Assembly (NCBI RefSeq): GCF_006475605.1
Contig: NZ_ML636837.1
Span: 436,487-500,486 of the forward strand
Origin: Asticcacaulis tiandongensis
GTDB lineage: Bacteria; Pseudomonadota; Alphaproteobacteria; Caulobacterales; Caulobacteraceae
Direction: 5' to 3'
DNA: 64,000 nt
How positions within the stretch are numbered: position 1 is the first letter of the stretch; the number at the start of each line of letters is the position of its first letter. This document shows, piece by piece, positions 1-9,756 of this stretch. Below the pieces are notes generated by a model that saw only the letters and a program-made list of their open reading frames with translations, was not told the origin of the DNA and did no database searches. The translations under genes were made by a program, and so were the position numbers.

Positions 1-1
1 T

Positions 2-718
2 GTGCGGGTGGTCTTTAAGCAGGCTGGCCCGCGTATGCCGCCGATGGAAATCCTGCGCGAAGGCTTTAAGCCGATTGCGCATCGATTTGCCATGGATTGG
101 GAAATCCATAATTTGTCGGTTAAACCCCGCATTGTCATCGCTGTCTCGAAATTTGGCCATTGCCTGTATGAATTGCTGCATCGCTGGCGTGCCGGACTTC
201 TGCCAGCCGATATTGCGGCGGTCGTATCCAACCACGAAGACATGCGCTCTTTTGTGGAATGGAATGGCCTGCCCTATATCCACCTGCCGATTACTAAAGA
301 CACAAAGGCCGAACAGGAAGCGGCGTTTCTTAAAATCCTTGAGGATCAGAAAGCTGACCTTCTGGTGCTGGCGCGCTATATGCAAATTCTGTCGGACGAC
401 TTCAGCGCCCGTGTGGCGGGCCGTTGTATCAACATCCACCACTCGTTCCTGCCGTCTTTCAAGGGGGCCAAGCCCTATCATCAGGCGCATCAGCGCGGGG
501 TGAAGATCATCGGGGCGACGGCGCACTATGTTACCGAAGACCTCGATGAAGGCCCGATTATCGAACAGGACGTACAGCGCGTGAACCACGGCCATACCCC
601 TGAACAGCTTGTGGCCATTGGTCAGGACATAGAGGCCCGCGTCCTTGCCCGTGCGGTCACCTGGCATGTCGAACGTCGCGTGATTATCAACGGCGGCAAG
701 ACGGTGGTCTTCTCCTAA
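2..718 (+). CDS. purU: Formyltetrahydrofolate deformylase, 5' end cut by window edge
   Basis: PurU hydrolyses 10-formyl-THF to formate and THF, balancing one-carbon pools and feeding purine synthesis. The visible 238 residues cover the end of the N-terminal ACT region and the whole formyltransferase-like catalytic domain. Family landmarks are the SKFGHC segment, the loop [11 protein letters not shown] with its catalytic-type Asn and His, and the DEGPIIEQD segment carrying the conserved Asp. Family members are about 280-290 residues, so some 45-50 residues lie left of the window. The GTG at base 2 is an internal Val codon, not a start. Its stop overlaps the stop of the convergent chemoreceptor gene by a few bases. 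Confidence 0.93.
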   Translation: MRVVFKQAGPRMPPMEILREGFKPIAHRFAMDWEIHNLSVKPRIVIAVSKFGHCLYELLHRWRAGLLPADIAAVVSNHEDMRSFVEWNGLPYIHLPITKDTKAEQEAAFLKILEDQKADLLVLARYMQILSDDFSARVAGRCINIHHSFLPSFKGAKPYHQAHQRGVKIIGATAHYVTEDLDEGPIIEQDVQRVNHGHTPEQLVAIGQDIEARVLARAVTWHVERRVIINGGKTVVFS

Positions 719-2199
719 GCCGCCAGATCATCCATCTGTTTTTTGACCTCCGCTGACGCCGTAACCACTTCGGAAAATGTATGGCTGATGGTGCCAATGG
801 ACTCATTAATCTGGGTCACGGCACCAACGGCAGTCTGCATATCCGCACTGATACTGCCGGTCGCGGCGTTTTGTTGCTCAAGGGCACCGGCCACCGAGGC
901 GACATTTTCCAGAACCGTATTCATGCCGCCGGAAATAAGGTTCAGCGCGTTGACGACTTCGGAGGTTATTTCCTGCATGCTGGCGATTTCATCGGCGATC
1001 TTGCGCGTTGAATCTGCGGCCTGATTGGCAAGGGACTTAACCTCGGAGGCGACGACGGCGAAGCCTTTGCCCGCTTCACCGGCGCGGGCGGATTCTATGG
1101 TCGCATTAAGCGCCAGAAGGTTAATCTGAGCGGCAATGCCCTGAATGAGCGCCACGACATTGTTCATCGAGGTGGCAGAACTGTTCAGAAGCCCCGCTGA
1201 GCTGTTGGCCGTTTCGGCATATTTAAACACACCTTCAACGCCTGATTTGGCATTGAACATGCTGTTGGAAATCTCACGGACACTTTGACTGAGTTCTTCC
1301 GATGCCGAAGCCACGGATTGAATAATGGCACCGGTTTCATCAGAGGCATGGCTGGCCTGACTGGCCATCGAATGTGCACCGGATATCTGCTCGATGAGCC
1401 GGCCCAGAGACCGGTTAGCCTCTTCGCTGCGCTGACGTCGATGCACGGCGGCGGTAATATCGACGGCAAACTTGACGACCTTCACCACAGCACCGTTGTC
1501 ATCAAGGATCGGGTTATAGGTTGCCTGAATATAGAGTTCACGTCCGCCCTTACCGAAGCGGCGATATTCACCGGCCTGGTACTCACCCTTAGCGAGGTCA
1601 CTCCAGAAGCGCCTGTAAGCCTCATTTTGAATATAATCAGGGTCGCAAAACAGACGGTGATGCTGACCTGCTATTTCCTGTAAACAATAACCCAGCGCAT
1701 TCAGGAAATTGTCATTGGCCGTAAGGATATGCCCATCCGGTGTGAATTCAATAACCGCCTGAGCCTTGCTTATCGCGTTGATCTTACCTTCATAGTCGAG
1801 ATCCTTAAGGCGGGTTTTAGTAATATCACTGGCAAATTTAACGACTCTTATCACCTTGCCCTGTTTGTCACGTATCGGATTATAGGTGGCCTGAAGCCAT
1901 ATCGGTTTCCGGTCTTGTCCAAAGCGTTTGAATATCCCTTCGGCAAATTCGCCATTCGTTAAACGCTCCCAGAACCGCTGATAGTCAACGCTTTGGGTAT
2001 ATGTGGCATCGCAAAAAATGCGATGATGCTGGCCGACAATATCCTTAAGTGTGTAGCCTACGGTCTGAAGAAAGTTTGGATTGGCTGTAAGTATCTGCCC
2101 GTCAGGCGAAAAGGCGATTACAGCCTGTGACGCATTGAGGGCGGAAATAATACCCTCATCGTCGGCTGAAGCGCTCTGTCTGGTTCCGAATATACCCAT
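715..2199 (-). CDS. Soluble methyl-accepting chemotaxis protein with two PAS domains
   Basis: This is a 494-residue cytoplasmic chemoreceptor with no signal peptide or membrane segment. Two PAS domains lie at about residues 20-130 and 143-255. Each has the same order of motifs (S/TPDG-ILTAN-NFL, then GQHHR-FCD-Y, then RFWxxL-GE and QATYNPI), so they arose by internal duplication. The signalling domain at about 290-490 contains the conserved hairpin tip [29 protein letters not shown] PAS domains of this kind often bind heme or flavin; that is family knowledge, not visible here. It probably senses an intracellular redox or energy cue and signals to CheA. No che genes are nearby. It is convergent with purU. 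Confidence 0.93.
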   Translation of the reverse strand: MGIFGTRQSASADDEGIISALNASQAVIAFSPDGQILTANPNFLQTVGYTLKDIVGQHHRIFCDATYTQSVDYQRFWERLTNGEFAEGIFKRFGQDRKPIWLQATYNPIRDKQGKVIRVVKFASDITKTRLKDLDYEGKINAISKAQAVIEFTPDGHILTANDNFLNALGYCLQEIAGQHHRLFCDPDYIQNEAYRRFWSDLAKGEYQAGEYRRFGKGGRELYIQATYNPILDDNGAVVKVVKFAVDITAAVHRRQRSEEANRSLGRLIEQISGAHSMASQASHASDETGAIIQSVASASEELSQSVREISNSMFNAKSGVEGVFKYAETANSSAGLLNSSATSMNNVVALIQGIAAQINLLALNATIESARAGEAGKGFAVVASEVKSLANQAADSTRKIADEIASMQEITSEVVNALNLISGGMNTVLENVASVAGALEQQNAATGSISADMQTAVGAVTQINESIGTISHTFSEVVTASAEVKKQMDDLAA

Positions 2200-2276
2200 C
2201 TCACGTACCCCCGCAAAGACATAAACACAACCATAGATTTTATTACAAGGTTATAATTAAGTATTAATGCGATAGC

Positions 2277-3473
2277 TCACGGTTGATGTGATTTGCGAAA
2301 TGGTACGTTAATCGTCAGGTAGGTCGCGGCCCGCCAGACCCATTCCAAAGGCCCATAGTAAAAATATCTGAACCAGACATGGGCAAAAAGCACCTGTAAC
2401 CCGAAGGCGCCCAATCCGATTAATACCGCCTCGGATTGCGTCATGGTGGCATGAAGCCCCAATCCATAGCCGTAAAACACCGGCACAAAGATAAGCGACT
2501 GAAGGATATAAAGGCTTAAGGTCATGCGTCCGACGGGTGCCAGAATATTTAGTAGCTTACCTGCTCCGCCGTAATAAAGTGTTGTAAATCCAAGCATCAG
2601 CACAGCCATTACGGATATATCGAACAGGCTGCTTATGATGGCCCTAAACAGGATACGCGGCATGAATATGGCATCTGACGTAGGTATAAGCGCGATCAGA
2701 GGTTCCCGCACGACGTAAATTCCGACAGCGGTAATTGCGGCGGCCAGCAGACCATAGAGTCTGATTTTCCCAAAGGTTTCCGGGCGGGCAAAAAAGCCAA
2801 TGCGCCCCAGGATCATACCGATCAGTGAAAGACCGAGTATCTGGCTCAGTCGACCGGACTCGTACATGAACAGCCACTTGAAACCATGCCCGTCCGTAAT
2901 ATTGGCACTGATGGTATCGGTGAAATTACCGCTCAGATAAACCTCAGGGATGGCTTCAGACCAGAATTTGAGCGGTTGATTAGCCCATTCCGCTCCGTTG
3001 AGGCCGGCAACAATCTGAATGATCATCAGCGGTTGCAACAGGAAGAAGAGCGCGAATATCCATAACCACAGATTTGATTTCACACGGTAAAAGGGAATGA
3101 GAAACAAACCCATGACCGCCAGCACTTCAAGCACATCACCGCGATACCACAGACAGTGTAACAAACCTAAAGCCGCCAGCACGACAAGGCGCCAGATGAA
3201 GCGGCCAGTAAAATCAACGCCTTTTTGTGCCGACCGATCCATGATGATGAAAAAGCTGACACCAAAACACAGGGCCAGAAGCGCAAAGGCCTTACCGGCG
3301 AAAATCAGCCACACGGTATCGTGTATCATAAGCTGAAACGGGTCTTTGGTCGGATTGGCCCAATAGAGCTCAAACAGTTCCGGCATATGGACGATAAACA
3401 AACCGAACAGCGCCAGACCCCGAAGGGCATCTAATCCCTCCATGCGAGGCGTGAAACCCGTATGCGCCGTCAT
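2277..3473 (-). CDS. DUF418 family polytopic membrane protein (second of tandem pair)
   Basis: This 398-residue integral membrane protein belongs to the COG2311/DUF418 family. It starts with the LDALRGLALFG element near residue 14, which resembles acyltransferase-3 type membrane proteins. It then has about 8-10 hydrophobic segments and the C-terminal DUF418 signature (APVGRMTLSLYILQS, then WFRYFYYGPLEWVWR). Biochemical function is unknown for the family. It lies 39 bases downstream of a paralogue on the same strand, and the two align along their whole length. Its Shine-Dalgarno run of five G lies 5 bases before the ATG, inside an inverted repeat formed with the end of the upstream gene, suggesting translational coupling. 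Confidence 0.88.
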   Translation of the reverse strand: MTAHTGFTPRMEGLDALRGLALFGLFIVHMPELFELYWANPTKDPFQLMIHDTVWLIFAGKAFALLALCFGVSFFIIMDRSAQKGVDFTGRFIWRLVVLAALGLLHCLWYRGDVLEVLAVMGLFLIPFYRVKSNLWLWIFALFFLLQPLMIIQIVAGLNGAEWANQPLKFWSEAIPEVYLSGNFTDTISANITDGHGFKWLFMYESGRLSQILGLSLIGMILGRIGFFARPETFGKIRLYGLLAAAITAVGIYVVREPLIALIPTSDAIFMPRILFRAIISSLFDISVMAVLMLGFTTLYYGGAGKLLNILAPVGRMTLSLYILQSLIFVPVFYGYGLGLHATMTQSEAVLIGLGAFGLQVLFAHVWFRYFYYGPLEWVWRAATYLTINVPFRKSHQP

Positions 3474-3475
3474 CT

Positions 3476-3523
3476 AAACCCCCTGTTATGTTTTGCTAAG
3501 GGCTAACACGGCTTAGGGGGTTT
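3476..3523 (-). promoter_or_regulatory. Intergenic hairpin masking the RBS of the second DUF418 gene
   Basis: A perfect 9-base inverted repeat (arms 3515-3523 and 3476-3484, 30-base loop) bridges the two DUF418 genes. In the minus-strand transcript the 5' arm includes the last codons and stop of the upstream gene, and the 3' arm holds the G-rich Shine-Dalgarno of the downstream gene. A ribosome finishing the first gene would open the stem. The repeat is seen in the sequence; the coupling role is inferred. Confidence 0.5.
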
Positions 3524-4685
3524 GGCCATGCTTTCTGAGGGGCACATCAAAGCGCAAATAGGTACCGCACCGCCATAACCATTCCAGCGGGCCGTAGTGG
3601 TAGCGTTTGAACCACAGATGTGCGAACAGGAGTTGGGCTGTAAAGCCAATAATCGCCAGACCCAGAGCGGCTGTGGTGGTCATGTGCTGATAAAGACCGA
3701 GACCAAATCCGTAATAAAGCGGCACGAATATCAGCGACTGTCCGACATAGAGGGTCAGGGTCATGCGCCCGAGCGGAGCCAGACAATTCAGAATCGTTTG
3801 GGCCCTTACCCACTGATAAAGCTCGATGAACCCAAGCACATAGAGCGCCATTACCAGATCGACCCGGTAAAGGGTCAGTATCGCCTCACGATAGTGGGTG
3901 ACAAAACGATGATCCGGTGTCGAGTGGATCAGATGCCTGAGGCTGAGTTCATTGAGGTACAAAAGCCCGAGCGCCACGGCGCAGGCCAGCATAGCCGCGC
4001 GTCTTTGCAGGCTGAAGGCTTCGGGGCGGTGGAAGAAGCCGATGCGTCCCAGCACCAGACCGATGATAAACAGGCCGGTTATCTGGGTCACACGCCCCGA
4101 TTCCAGCATGTATATCCATTTGCGTTGCCATCCGCTGGTAGCGTTATGGGCAAATATATCGCCCAAAGAGCCGGCGGCGTAGACGCTTAAGGACTGAAAT
4201 CTTATGTGTAAGGGAGCTGTATTTGCCGCCGGATCGCTCATGGCGCGCCACAACATAAACATCAGATCAGGTTGCAGCAGCAAAACACAGCCCAGAACCG
4301 TCAGTATGTTCGTTGGCAAGCGGTTGAGCAGCAGAAGCCCGATGCCGATCAGGGCCAGAATCTGCAGAATATCACCGATAAACAGTAAGCCGTGTACAAG
4401 GCCCAGACCACACAGCAAGGCCATGCGCCAGAGAAACCGTTTACTGAAATCGACGCCTTTTTTGGCCTGACCGTCCATAATGATGAAAAAGCTCAGGCCA
4501 AACATCAGGGCAAAGATGGAATAGGCCTTGCCCGACACCAGAAGGTGCAGAAAGTCATGCAGCGCATTGCGATCCTTTACGAACCAGAACAGTTCGTAAT
4601 AGTCAATGACATGCAGCAGAAACAGCCCCATCAGGGCGAAACCGCGCAGGGCATCAATCATCAGAAGGCGCGAGGCAGTCGGCAT
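3513..4685 (-). CDS. DUF418 family polytopic membrane protein (first of tandem pair)
   Basis: This 390-residue paralogue of the next gene downstream on the same strand begins with an IDALRGFALMGLFLLH element. It has several membrane helices and ends with the DUF418 block (APLGRMTLTLYVGQS, YHYGPLEWLWR). Shared internal blocks include GKA followed by ALxFGxSFFIIMD and a KGVDF-RF-WR stretch. The family is placed in the inner membrane with no assigned reaction. The gene is divergent from rbfA, with about 90 bases between starts. Tandem duplication followed by divergence is the simplest reading. Confidence 0.88.
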   Translation of the reverse strand: MPTASRLLMIDALRGFALMGLFLLHVIDYYELFWFVKDRNALHDFLHLLVSGKAYSIFALMFGLSFFIIMDGQAKKGVDFSKRFLWRMALLCGLGLVHGLLFIGDILQILALIGIGLLLLNRLPTNILTVLGCVLLLQPDLMFMLWRAMSDPAANTAPLHIRFQSLSVYAAGSLGDIFAHNATSGWQRKWIYMLESGRVTQITGLFIIGLVLGRIGFFHRPEAFSLQRRAAMLACAVALGLLYLNELSLRHLIHSTPDHRFVTHYREAILTLYRVDLVMALYVLGFIELYQWVRAQTILNCLAPLGRMTLTLYVGQSLIFVPLYYGFGLGLYQHMTTTAALGLAIIGFTAQLLFAHLWFKRYHYGPLEWLWRCGTYLRFDVPLRKHGQTP

Positions 4686-4778
4686 ACAAAACCGTGACGG
4701 GCAGTGAAAAACGGCCCCCCATATCAGGGCGGTCTATTTAATGATAGAAAAAACGGCAAAAACGCCTATATGGAGCCC

Positions 4779-5240
4779 ATGAAAAGAAACGATCATAAAT
4801 CAGGCCGTGGCCAGAAGCCTGAAGCGCTCGGCCCTACGCAACGCCAGTTACGGGCCGGTGAACTGGTGCGCCATGCATTGGTGGAAATCCTCCGTGAAGA
4901 AGAGATTCACGACGACGACCTTAATGGTGTGTCAGTGACGGTTACCGAGGTGCGTTGCTCACCCGATCTGCGCCACGCCACCGTGTTTATCGAACCCCTG
5001 GGTGCGGGTCTTATTGCTTCTGAAAACAAGGCTGCCACTGTTAAGCCGGCAATTGAGGCCCTGAACCGTCACGCCAAATATCTGCGCGGCATACTGGGCC
5101 GTAATATCGATATGAAGTTCACACCGGCGCTCCGTTTTCTGCATGACGAAAGCTTCAACGAAGCCTCGCGCATTGATGCCCTGCTGGCCCGTCCGGATGT
5201 GGCACGCGACCTGATGGCTCCGGATGAGGATGACGCCTGA
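4779..5240 (+). CDS. rbfA: 30S ribosome-binding factor RbfA
   Basis: RbfA assists late 30S maturation and 16S rRNA 5'-end processing at low temperature. The 153-residue product has the family signature QRQLRAGELVRHALVEIL, then VTVTEVRCSPDLRHATVFIEPLG and the C-terminal FLHDESFNEASRIDALL, matching the single KH-like fold. I chose the ATG at 4779 because GGAG lies just upstream and the N-terminus then has family length. An in-frame ATG at 4704 would add 25 unlikely residues. It is followed after 2 bases by truB. In many alphaproteobacteria infB precedes rbfA; here the upstream neighbours are divergent DUF418 genes. Confidence 0.95.
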   Translation: MKRNDHKSGRGQKPEALGPTQRQLRAGELVRHALVEILREEEIHDDDLNGVSVTVTEVRCSPDLRHATVFIEPLGAGLIASENKAATVKPAIEALNRHAKYLRGILGRNIDMKFTPALRFLHDESFNEASRIDALLARPDVARDLMAPDEDDA

Positions 5241-5242
5241 GC

Positions 5243-6196
5243 ATGGCGCGTAAGAAAAAAGGCGAGCTGGTTAACGGCTGGGTGTGTCTCGATAAACCAC
5301 ACGGTTTAGGTTCAACTCAGGCGGTGTCGCTGGTCAGGCGGTTGTTCAACGCCCAGAAGGCCGGACATGCCGGAACGCTTGATCCGCTGGCCTCAGGCAT
5401 TTTGCCGATTGCCTTGGGCGAAGCCACCAAGACGGTTCCTTATCTGATGGAAGCCGATAAGGTCTATCGCTTTAACGTAAGATGGGGCTTACGCACGGAT
5501 ACCTATGATCTTGAGGGCGAAGCGGTCGAACAAAACGATCTGCGTCCGACCGAAGATGAAATCCGTGCCGTTCTGCCGCAATTTATCGGTGATATTGAAC
5601 AGGCCCCGCCTGCTTTTTCGGCCATCAAGGTCGACGGCAGACGCGCCTATGATCTGGCGCGCGAAGGGGTTCTGGTTGAACTGGAAACCCGTCCGGTGAC
5701 GGTACATGACCTCAGGCTAGAGCGTATCGTCAGCGTTGATGAGGCCGAGTTTGTGCTCCATTGCGGCAAGGGCACCTATGTGCGCTCGATTGCCCGAGAT
5801 CTGGCGCTGGAACTGGGGGTGCTGGGGGTGGTCAGTGTGCTTAGGCGTGAAGCTGTTGGCGCCTTTGATTTAAATTTATGCACAGGGGTGGAAAATCTGG
5901 AGGATTTGGTGCATAGAGACGCCGCTTACGAGGCTTTACTTGGGGTCGAGACAGCGCTGGACGACATCCCGGCCTTGCCTGTGACCCTTGATGAGGCTTC
6001 GCAGCTCAAACAGGGCCGTGACATTCCCCTGTCTTTTTCGCGTGTTGAGCAGGCGAACCAAACCCTTAAGGATCGTCGTGAGGCGGGCTTCAAAGAGTTT
6101 GAACGCACGCTCTGGGCGCAAACGGACGGTAAGGTTGTGGCTCTGGGTGAATTGCGTCTGGATCGTTTTTACCCCACGCGCATTCTTAACCTTTAA
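5243..6196 (+). CDS. truB: tRNA pseudouridine(55) synthase TruB
   Basis: TruB converts U55 of the T-loop to pseudouridine in elongator tRNAs and also acts as a tRNA chaperone. The 317 residues match the usual length. Motif [14 protein letters not shown], carries the catalytic Asp47. Further motifs are [11 protein letters not shown] around residue 133 and [12 protein letters not shown] around residue 175. The C-terminal portion is the PUA-like extension. It starts 2 bases after the rbfA stop, so the two are very likely co-translated within the rbfA-truB-rpsO-pnp run. Confidence 0.97.
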   Translation: MARKKKGELVNGWVCLDKPHGLGSTQAVSLVRRLFNAQKAGHAGTLDPLASGILPIALGEATKTVPYLMEADKVYRFNVRWGLRTDTYDLEGEAVEQNDLRPTEDEIRAVLPQFIGDIEQAPPAFSAIKVDGRRAYDLAREGVLVELETRPVTVHDLRLERIVSVDEAEFVLHCGKGTYVRSIARDLALELGVLGVVSVLRREAVGAFDLNLCTGVENLEDLVHRDAAYEALLGVETALDDIPALPVTLDEASQLKQGRDIPLSFSRVEQANQTLKDRREAGFKEFERTLWAQTDGKVVALGELRLDRFYPTRILNL

Positions 6197-6249
6197 CCCT
6201 CCCGCAGGCCCGATCCGCAAGATCTGGCTGCGAAGAAAAGGAGACCCCG

Positions 6250-6519
6250 ATGTCGATTACTGCCGAACGTAAGGCCGAATTGATCAAGACCCACGCCCGT
6301 TCCGAAGGGGACACCGGCGGGGCCGAAGTGCAGATCGCAATCCTCTCTGAGCGTATTGCTAACCTCACTGAACACTTCAAAGACCACAAGAAGGACAACC
6401 ACTCACGTCGTGGCCTTCTGAAGCTGGTGTCGCAACGTCGCCGCCTGCTTGACTACCTCAAAAACACCGAAGCTGCGCGCTATCAGGCGATCATCGAGAC
6501 CCTGGGTCTGCGTCGCTAA
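6250..6519 (+). CDS. rpsO: 30S ribosomal protein S15
   Basis: S15 is a primary binder of the central domain of 16S rRNA and forms a bridge to the 50S subunit. The 89 residues are full length and contain the classic block [21 protein letters not shown] strong Shine-Dalgarno (AGGAG) sits 7 bases before the ATG. It lies 53 bases after truB and 188 bases before pnp, the arrangement in which both rpsO and pnp are often controlled post-transcriptionally. Hairpins in the rpsO-pnp gap are listed separately. Confidence 0.98.
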   Translation: MSITAERKAELIKTHARSEGDTGGAEVQIAILSERIANLTEHFKDHKKDNHSRRGLLKLVSQRRRLLDYLKNTEAARYQAIIETLGLRR

Positions 6520-6533
6520 GTTTTGAGCTATCC

Positions 6534-6564
6534 TTCAGGGCCTGAGACCTTCTCAGGCCCTGAA
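6534..6564 (+). terminator. 14-bp hairpin after rpsO (attenuator or processing site)
   Basis: Arms 6534-6547 and 6551-6564 are a perfect 14-base inverted repeat with a 3-base loop, 14 bases after the rpsO stop. No T-run follows (acttat), so it is not a strong intrinsic terminator. It more likely protects the rpsO 3' end or partly attenuates reading into pnp. Confidence 0.6.
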
Positions 6565-6607
6565 ACTTATCTGATCCCTGCCTGAGGGAGGTTTCAGGCA
6601 AACTGAT

Positions 6608-6661
6608 CCGGCAAACCGTTTGCCGGTGATAACGCGGGGCAAGGCACAAGGTGCTCGCCCC
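6608..6661 (+). promoter_or_regulatory. Two consecutive hairpins in the pnp leader
   Basis: The first hairpin has arms 6608-6615 and 6619-6626. The second pairs GGGGC at 6636-6640 with GCCCC at 6657-6661, with an inner GCAC/GTGC helix. Together with the hairpin after rpsO this makes three stem-loops before the pnp start at 6708. In E. coli pnp autocontrols its mRNA after RNase III cuts such a leader stem; a similar role here is inferred. Confidence 0.5.
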
Positions 6662-6707
6662 ATTATACGCCTTCTGGAATGGGCCAGCGGGTGAAAGAAA
6701 GACAAAA

Positions 6708-8939
6708 ATGTTTGATATTAAAAGAAAAACCATTGACTGGGCTGGCCGTAAACTGACCCTCGAAACCGGTCGCATCGCGCGTCAGGCAGACGCAGCGGTT
6801 CTGGCGACCTATGGTGACACGATTGTGCTGGCGACGGTGGTCTATGCCCGTTCGCCTAAGCCCGGTCAGGATTTCTTCCCCCTGACGGTCAACTATCAGG
6901 AAAAGACCTTTGCCGCGGGTAAGATTCCGGGCGGCTATTTCAAGCGCGAAGGCCGTCCTTCGGAAAAGGAAACACTGGTTTCCCGCCTGATCGACCGTCC
7001 GATCCGTCCGCTGTTCGTCAAGGGCTTCAAGAATGAAGTGCAGGTCGTTGTTACCGTGCTTCAGCATGACCTTGAGAACGATCCGGACATCCTCGGTCTG
7101 GTTGCCGCCTCTGCTGCCCTGACCCTGTCAGGTGTGCCGTTCATGGGCCCGATCGGTGCCGCCCGCGTGGCCGTCATCGAAGGCGAATATGTTCTGAACC
7201 CAACCCTTGATCAGACCAAAGAGTCCGATCTTGACCTGGTGGTCGCCGGTACGCAGGACGCGCTGATGATGGTTGAATCCGAAGCCAAAGAGCTTACGGA
7301 AGAAAAAATGCTCGGTGCATTGGTGTTCGCCCATCAGGGTATGCAACCGGTTATCGATGCGATCATCGAACTGGCGGAACACGCCGCCAAAGAGCCTTTC
7401 GCCTTCGAAGCCGAAGATTTCTCTGACGTTGTCCTGAAAATCAAGGCGATTGTCGGCGACGATATCCGCACGGCCTACAGCCACAAGGCCAAGGAAGAGC
7501 GCCGTAACGCCGTTGGTGCCGCCAAGGTTAAGGCCGGTCTGGCCCTGCTGAAGACCGAAGAAAACCCTGAAGGCGTTGACGCAACCATTTTTGGTTCGGC
7601 CTTCAAGGAATGTGAAGCCGACGTCCTGCGTCGTGACATCATCGATCATGGCCGTCGCGTTGATGGTCGTCCGGTCGATAAGGTACGTTCGATCCTCGGT
7701 GAAGTCGGTATCCTGCCGCGCACCCACGGGTCTGCCCTGTTCACGCGCGGTGAGACTCAGGCACTGGTTGTCGCCACTCTCGGCACCGGCGACGATGAGC
7801 AGTTCATCGACGCGCTCGAAGGCACCTATAAAGAAAAGTTCCTTCTGCACTACAACTTCCCTCCATACTCTGTAGGTGAAGCGGGCCGTATGGGCTCACC
7901 GGGTCGCCGCGAAATCGGTCACGGTAAGCTGGCATGGCGCGCCGTTCGTCCGATTCTTCCGGCCACGGAAGATTTCCCTTACACCATCCGCGTGGTGTCG
8001 GAGATCACCGAGTCCAATGGTTCATCCTCGATGGCCACGGTCTGCGGTACGTCTCTGGCTCTGATGGATGCCGGTGTGCCGCTCAAGCGCCCGGTTTCCG
8101 GTATTGCCATGGGCCTGATTCTCGAAAAGGACGGCTATGCGGTTCTGTCCGACATCCTCGGTGACGAAGATCACCTTGGCGACATGGACTTCAAGGTGGC
8201 CGGTACCGAAGTGGGTATCACCTCGCTTCAGATGGACATCAAGGTTCCGGGTATTACCGAAGAAATCATGCGCAAGGCGCTGCATCAGGCCAATGAAGGC
8301 CGTCTGCACATTCTTGATGAAATGAACAAGGCTATCTCCGGTTCACGTGAAGAACTGGGTGAGTTTGCCCCCAAGATCGAAACCATCAAGATCGCGGTCG
8401 ACAAGATCCGTGAAGTGATCGGTTCCGGCGGTAAGGTCATTCGCGAAATCGTTGAAAAGACCGGTGCCAAGATCGACATCGGTGAAGACGGTACGATTAA
8501 GATCGCCGCTTCGCTGCAAGCCAATATCGATGCCGCCCGCGACTGGATTAAGTCGATTGCTTCGGAACCTGAAGTCGGTGCCATCTATAAGGGCAAGGTC
8601 GTGAAGGTCGTCGATTTCGGCGCGTTCGTGAACTTCTTTGGTGCCAAGGATGGTCTGGTTCACATCTCGCAGATCAAGAACGAAAAGGTCGCCAAGACCT
8701 CTGACGTTCTGAACGAAGGCGACGAAGTGAAGGTGAAGTTCCTGGGCTTTGACGATCGTGGCAAGACCAAGCTGTCGATGAAGGTCGTTGATCAGGAAAC
8801 CGGCGAAGATCTCACCGAAAAGCTGGCGGCTGAACGTGCCGCCCGCATCGAAGCCGGTGAAGAGGCGCCTGCACCTGAAGGCAATGACGAAGGCGGCGAA
8901 AAGCGAGAGCGCCGTCCGCGCCGTCCGCGCCGCGACTAA
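6708..8939 (+). CDS. pnp: Polyribonucleotide nucleotidyltransferase (PNPase)
   Basis: PNPase degrades RNA 3'-to-5' by phosphorolysis and works with RNase E in the degradosome. The 743-residue product has RNase PH domain 1 (about 15-145), a helical linker, RNase PH domain 2 (about 310-450), a KH domain with the GSGG loop (about 535-600) and an S1 domain with [17 protein letters not shown] (about 615-685). It ends in an acidic and then arginine-rich tail (about 30 residues). The ATG at 6708 gives the canonical MFDIKRK N-terminus after an A/G-rich ribosome site; an earlier in-frame ATG at 6651 falls inside the leader hairpin. A terminator follows. Confidence 0.98.
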   Translation: MFDIKRKTIDWAGRKLTLETGRIARQADAAVLATYGDTIVLATVVYARSPKPGQDFFPLTVNYQEKTFAAGKIPGGYFKREGRPSEKETLVSRLIDRPIRPLFVKGFKNEVQVVVTVLQHDLENDPDILGLVAASAALTLSGVPFMGPIGAARVAVIEGEYVLNPTLDQTKESDLDLVVAGTQDALMMVESEAKELTEEKMLGALVFAHQGMQPVIDAIIELAEHAAKEPFAFEAEDFSDVVLKIKAIVGDDIRTAYSHKAKEERRNAVGAAKVKAGLALLKTEENPEGVDATIFGSAFKECEADVLRRDIIDHGRRVDGRPVDKVRSILGEVGILPRTHGSALFTRGETQALVVATLGTGDDEQFIDALEGTYKEKFLLHYNFPPYSVGEAGRMGSPGRREIGHGKLAWRAVRPILPATEDFPYTIRVVSEITESNGSSSMATVCGTSLALMDAGVPLKRPVSGIAMGLILEKDGYAVLSDILGDEDHLGDMDFKVAGTEVGITSLQMDIKVPGITEEIMRKALHQANEGRLHILDEMNKAISGSREELGEFAPKIETIKIAVDKIREVIGSGGKVIREIVEKTGAKIDIGEDGTIKIAASLQANIDAARDWIKSIASEPEVGAIYKGKVVKVVDFGAFVNFFGAKDGLVHISQIKNEKVAKTSDVLNEGDEVKVKFLGFDDRGKTKLSMKVVDQETGEDLTEKLAAERAARIEAGEEAPAPEGNDEGGEKRERRPRRPRRD

Positions 8940-8949
8940 TTATCGGGGT

Positions 8950-9016
8950 GAAGGGGTCTTAGACCCCTTCGTCTTGTGATCTGAGAAAGCGATCCTTTAC
9001 GGGGTCGCTTTTTTTT
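8950..9016 (+). terminator. Double hairpin terminator after pnp
   Basis: A first inverted repeat (8950-8959 with 8961-8970) is followed by a classical intrinsic terminator. Its arms are 8986-8995 and 9002-9011 with one G-U pair, and a run of eight T follows at 9009-9016. It closes the rbfA-truB-rpsO-pnp unit. Confidence 0.85.
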
Positions 9017-9081
9017 ATGGATTAAAGGCGAGGGGACATTGTCTCCTCGACCCCGAAACCAATCCGCGATAATCTGAGGGC

Positions 9082-9756
9082 ATGATTACGATTATTGATC
9101 AAACCCTTGACCGTCCGGCAATAGTGTTACTTGCCAATCGGGGCGAGCCTGTAAAGCTTGAAGGCTGCGAACTTGAAGAGGCAGACCTGTCCGATCTGAT
9201 TATGGACGGATGGATTTTCGAGCAGTGCCTGATGAAGAACACCAAGCTGGTGTCAGCAAGGCTGGAAAAGGCGCAATTCATTTCCTGCAAGGGGGCGCAT
9301 GCCAATTTCACTTCAGCGCATCTGATTGAAGCACAGTTTACTGCCTGTGATTTCAACAATTCAAAATTTCGCGGCAGTCATCTGGCGCAGGCCGTATTCA
9401 AGCGCTGTAAACTGACCGGCGCTGATTTCAACGACAGCCGCGCCATGGATATACGGTTTGAGGATTGTCGACTTAATCACGCACGACTGCGCGGTTTTGC
9501 CTTTAACAAACAGATCCTGAAATCGGTGGATTTCTCCAATGCCGATCTGATGCGCTGTGATTTTCGCGATGTGGTGTTTGAAGACTGTTCTCTGCGTGAT
9601 GCCGACCTCAACGACGCCCGCTTTGGTGGCGCGGATATGCGTGGCACAGATATTGGCGGGGTGAGGCTGGATGATGCCCGCCGTTTCAAGGGCGCGACCA
9701 TTTCACGGGCGCAGGCCGCAGAGCTTCTGTCCGAACTGGGGTTAAAGGTTCGCTAG
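9082..9756 (+). CDS. Pentapeptide repeat protein
   Basis: This 224-residue protein is built largely of A(D/N)LXX-type pentapeptides from about residue 28 to 205 (for example EEADLSDLI, KAQFISCKGAHANF, GADFNDSRAMD, DADLNDARFGGADM). These fold as a right-handed quadrilateral beta helix. No signal peptide or membrane segment is visible, so it is probably cytoplasmic. Some family members mimic DNA and protect gyrase (Qnr, MfpA), but the sequence does not show that this one does. The last base of its TAG stop is the first base of the GTG start of the next gene, indicating co-translation. Confidence 0.88.
   Translation: MITIIDQTLDRPAIVLLANRGEPVKLEGCELEEADLSDLIMDGWIFEQCLMKNTKLVSARLEKAQFISCKGAHANFTSAHLIEAQFTACDFNNSKFRGSHLAQAVFKRCKLTGADFNDSRAMDIRFEDCRLNHARLRGFAFNKQILKSVDFSNADLMRCDFRDVVFEDCSLRDADLNDARFGGADMRGTDIGGVRLDDARRFKGATISRAQAAELLSELGLKVR

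Noticed and set aside
9082..9756. Qnr-type fluoroquinolone resistance protein
   Set aside because: Pentapeptide repeats alone do not indicate gyrase protection. The Qnr loop insertions are not apparent and the context is not mobile.
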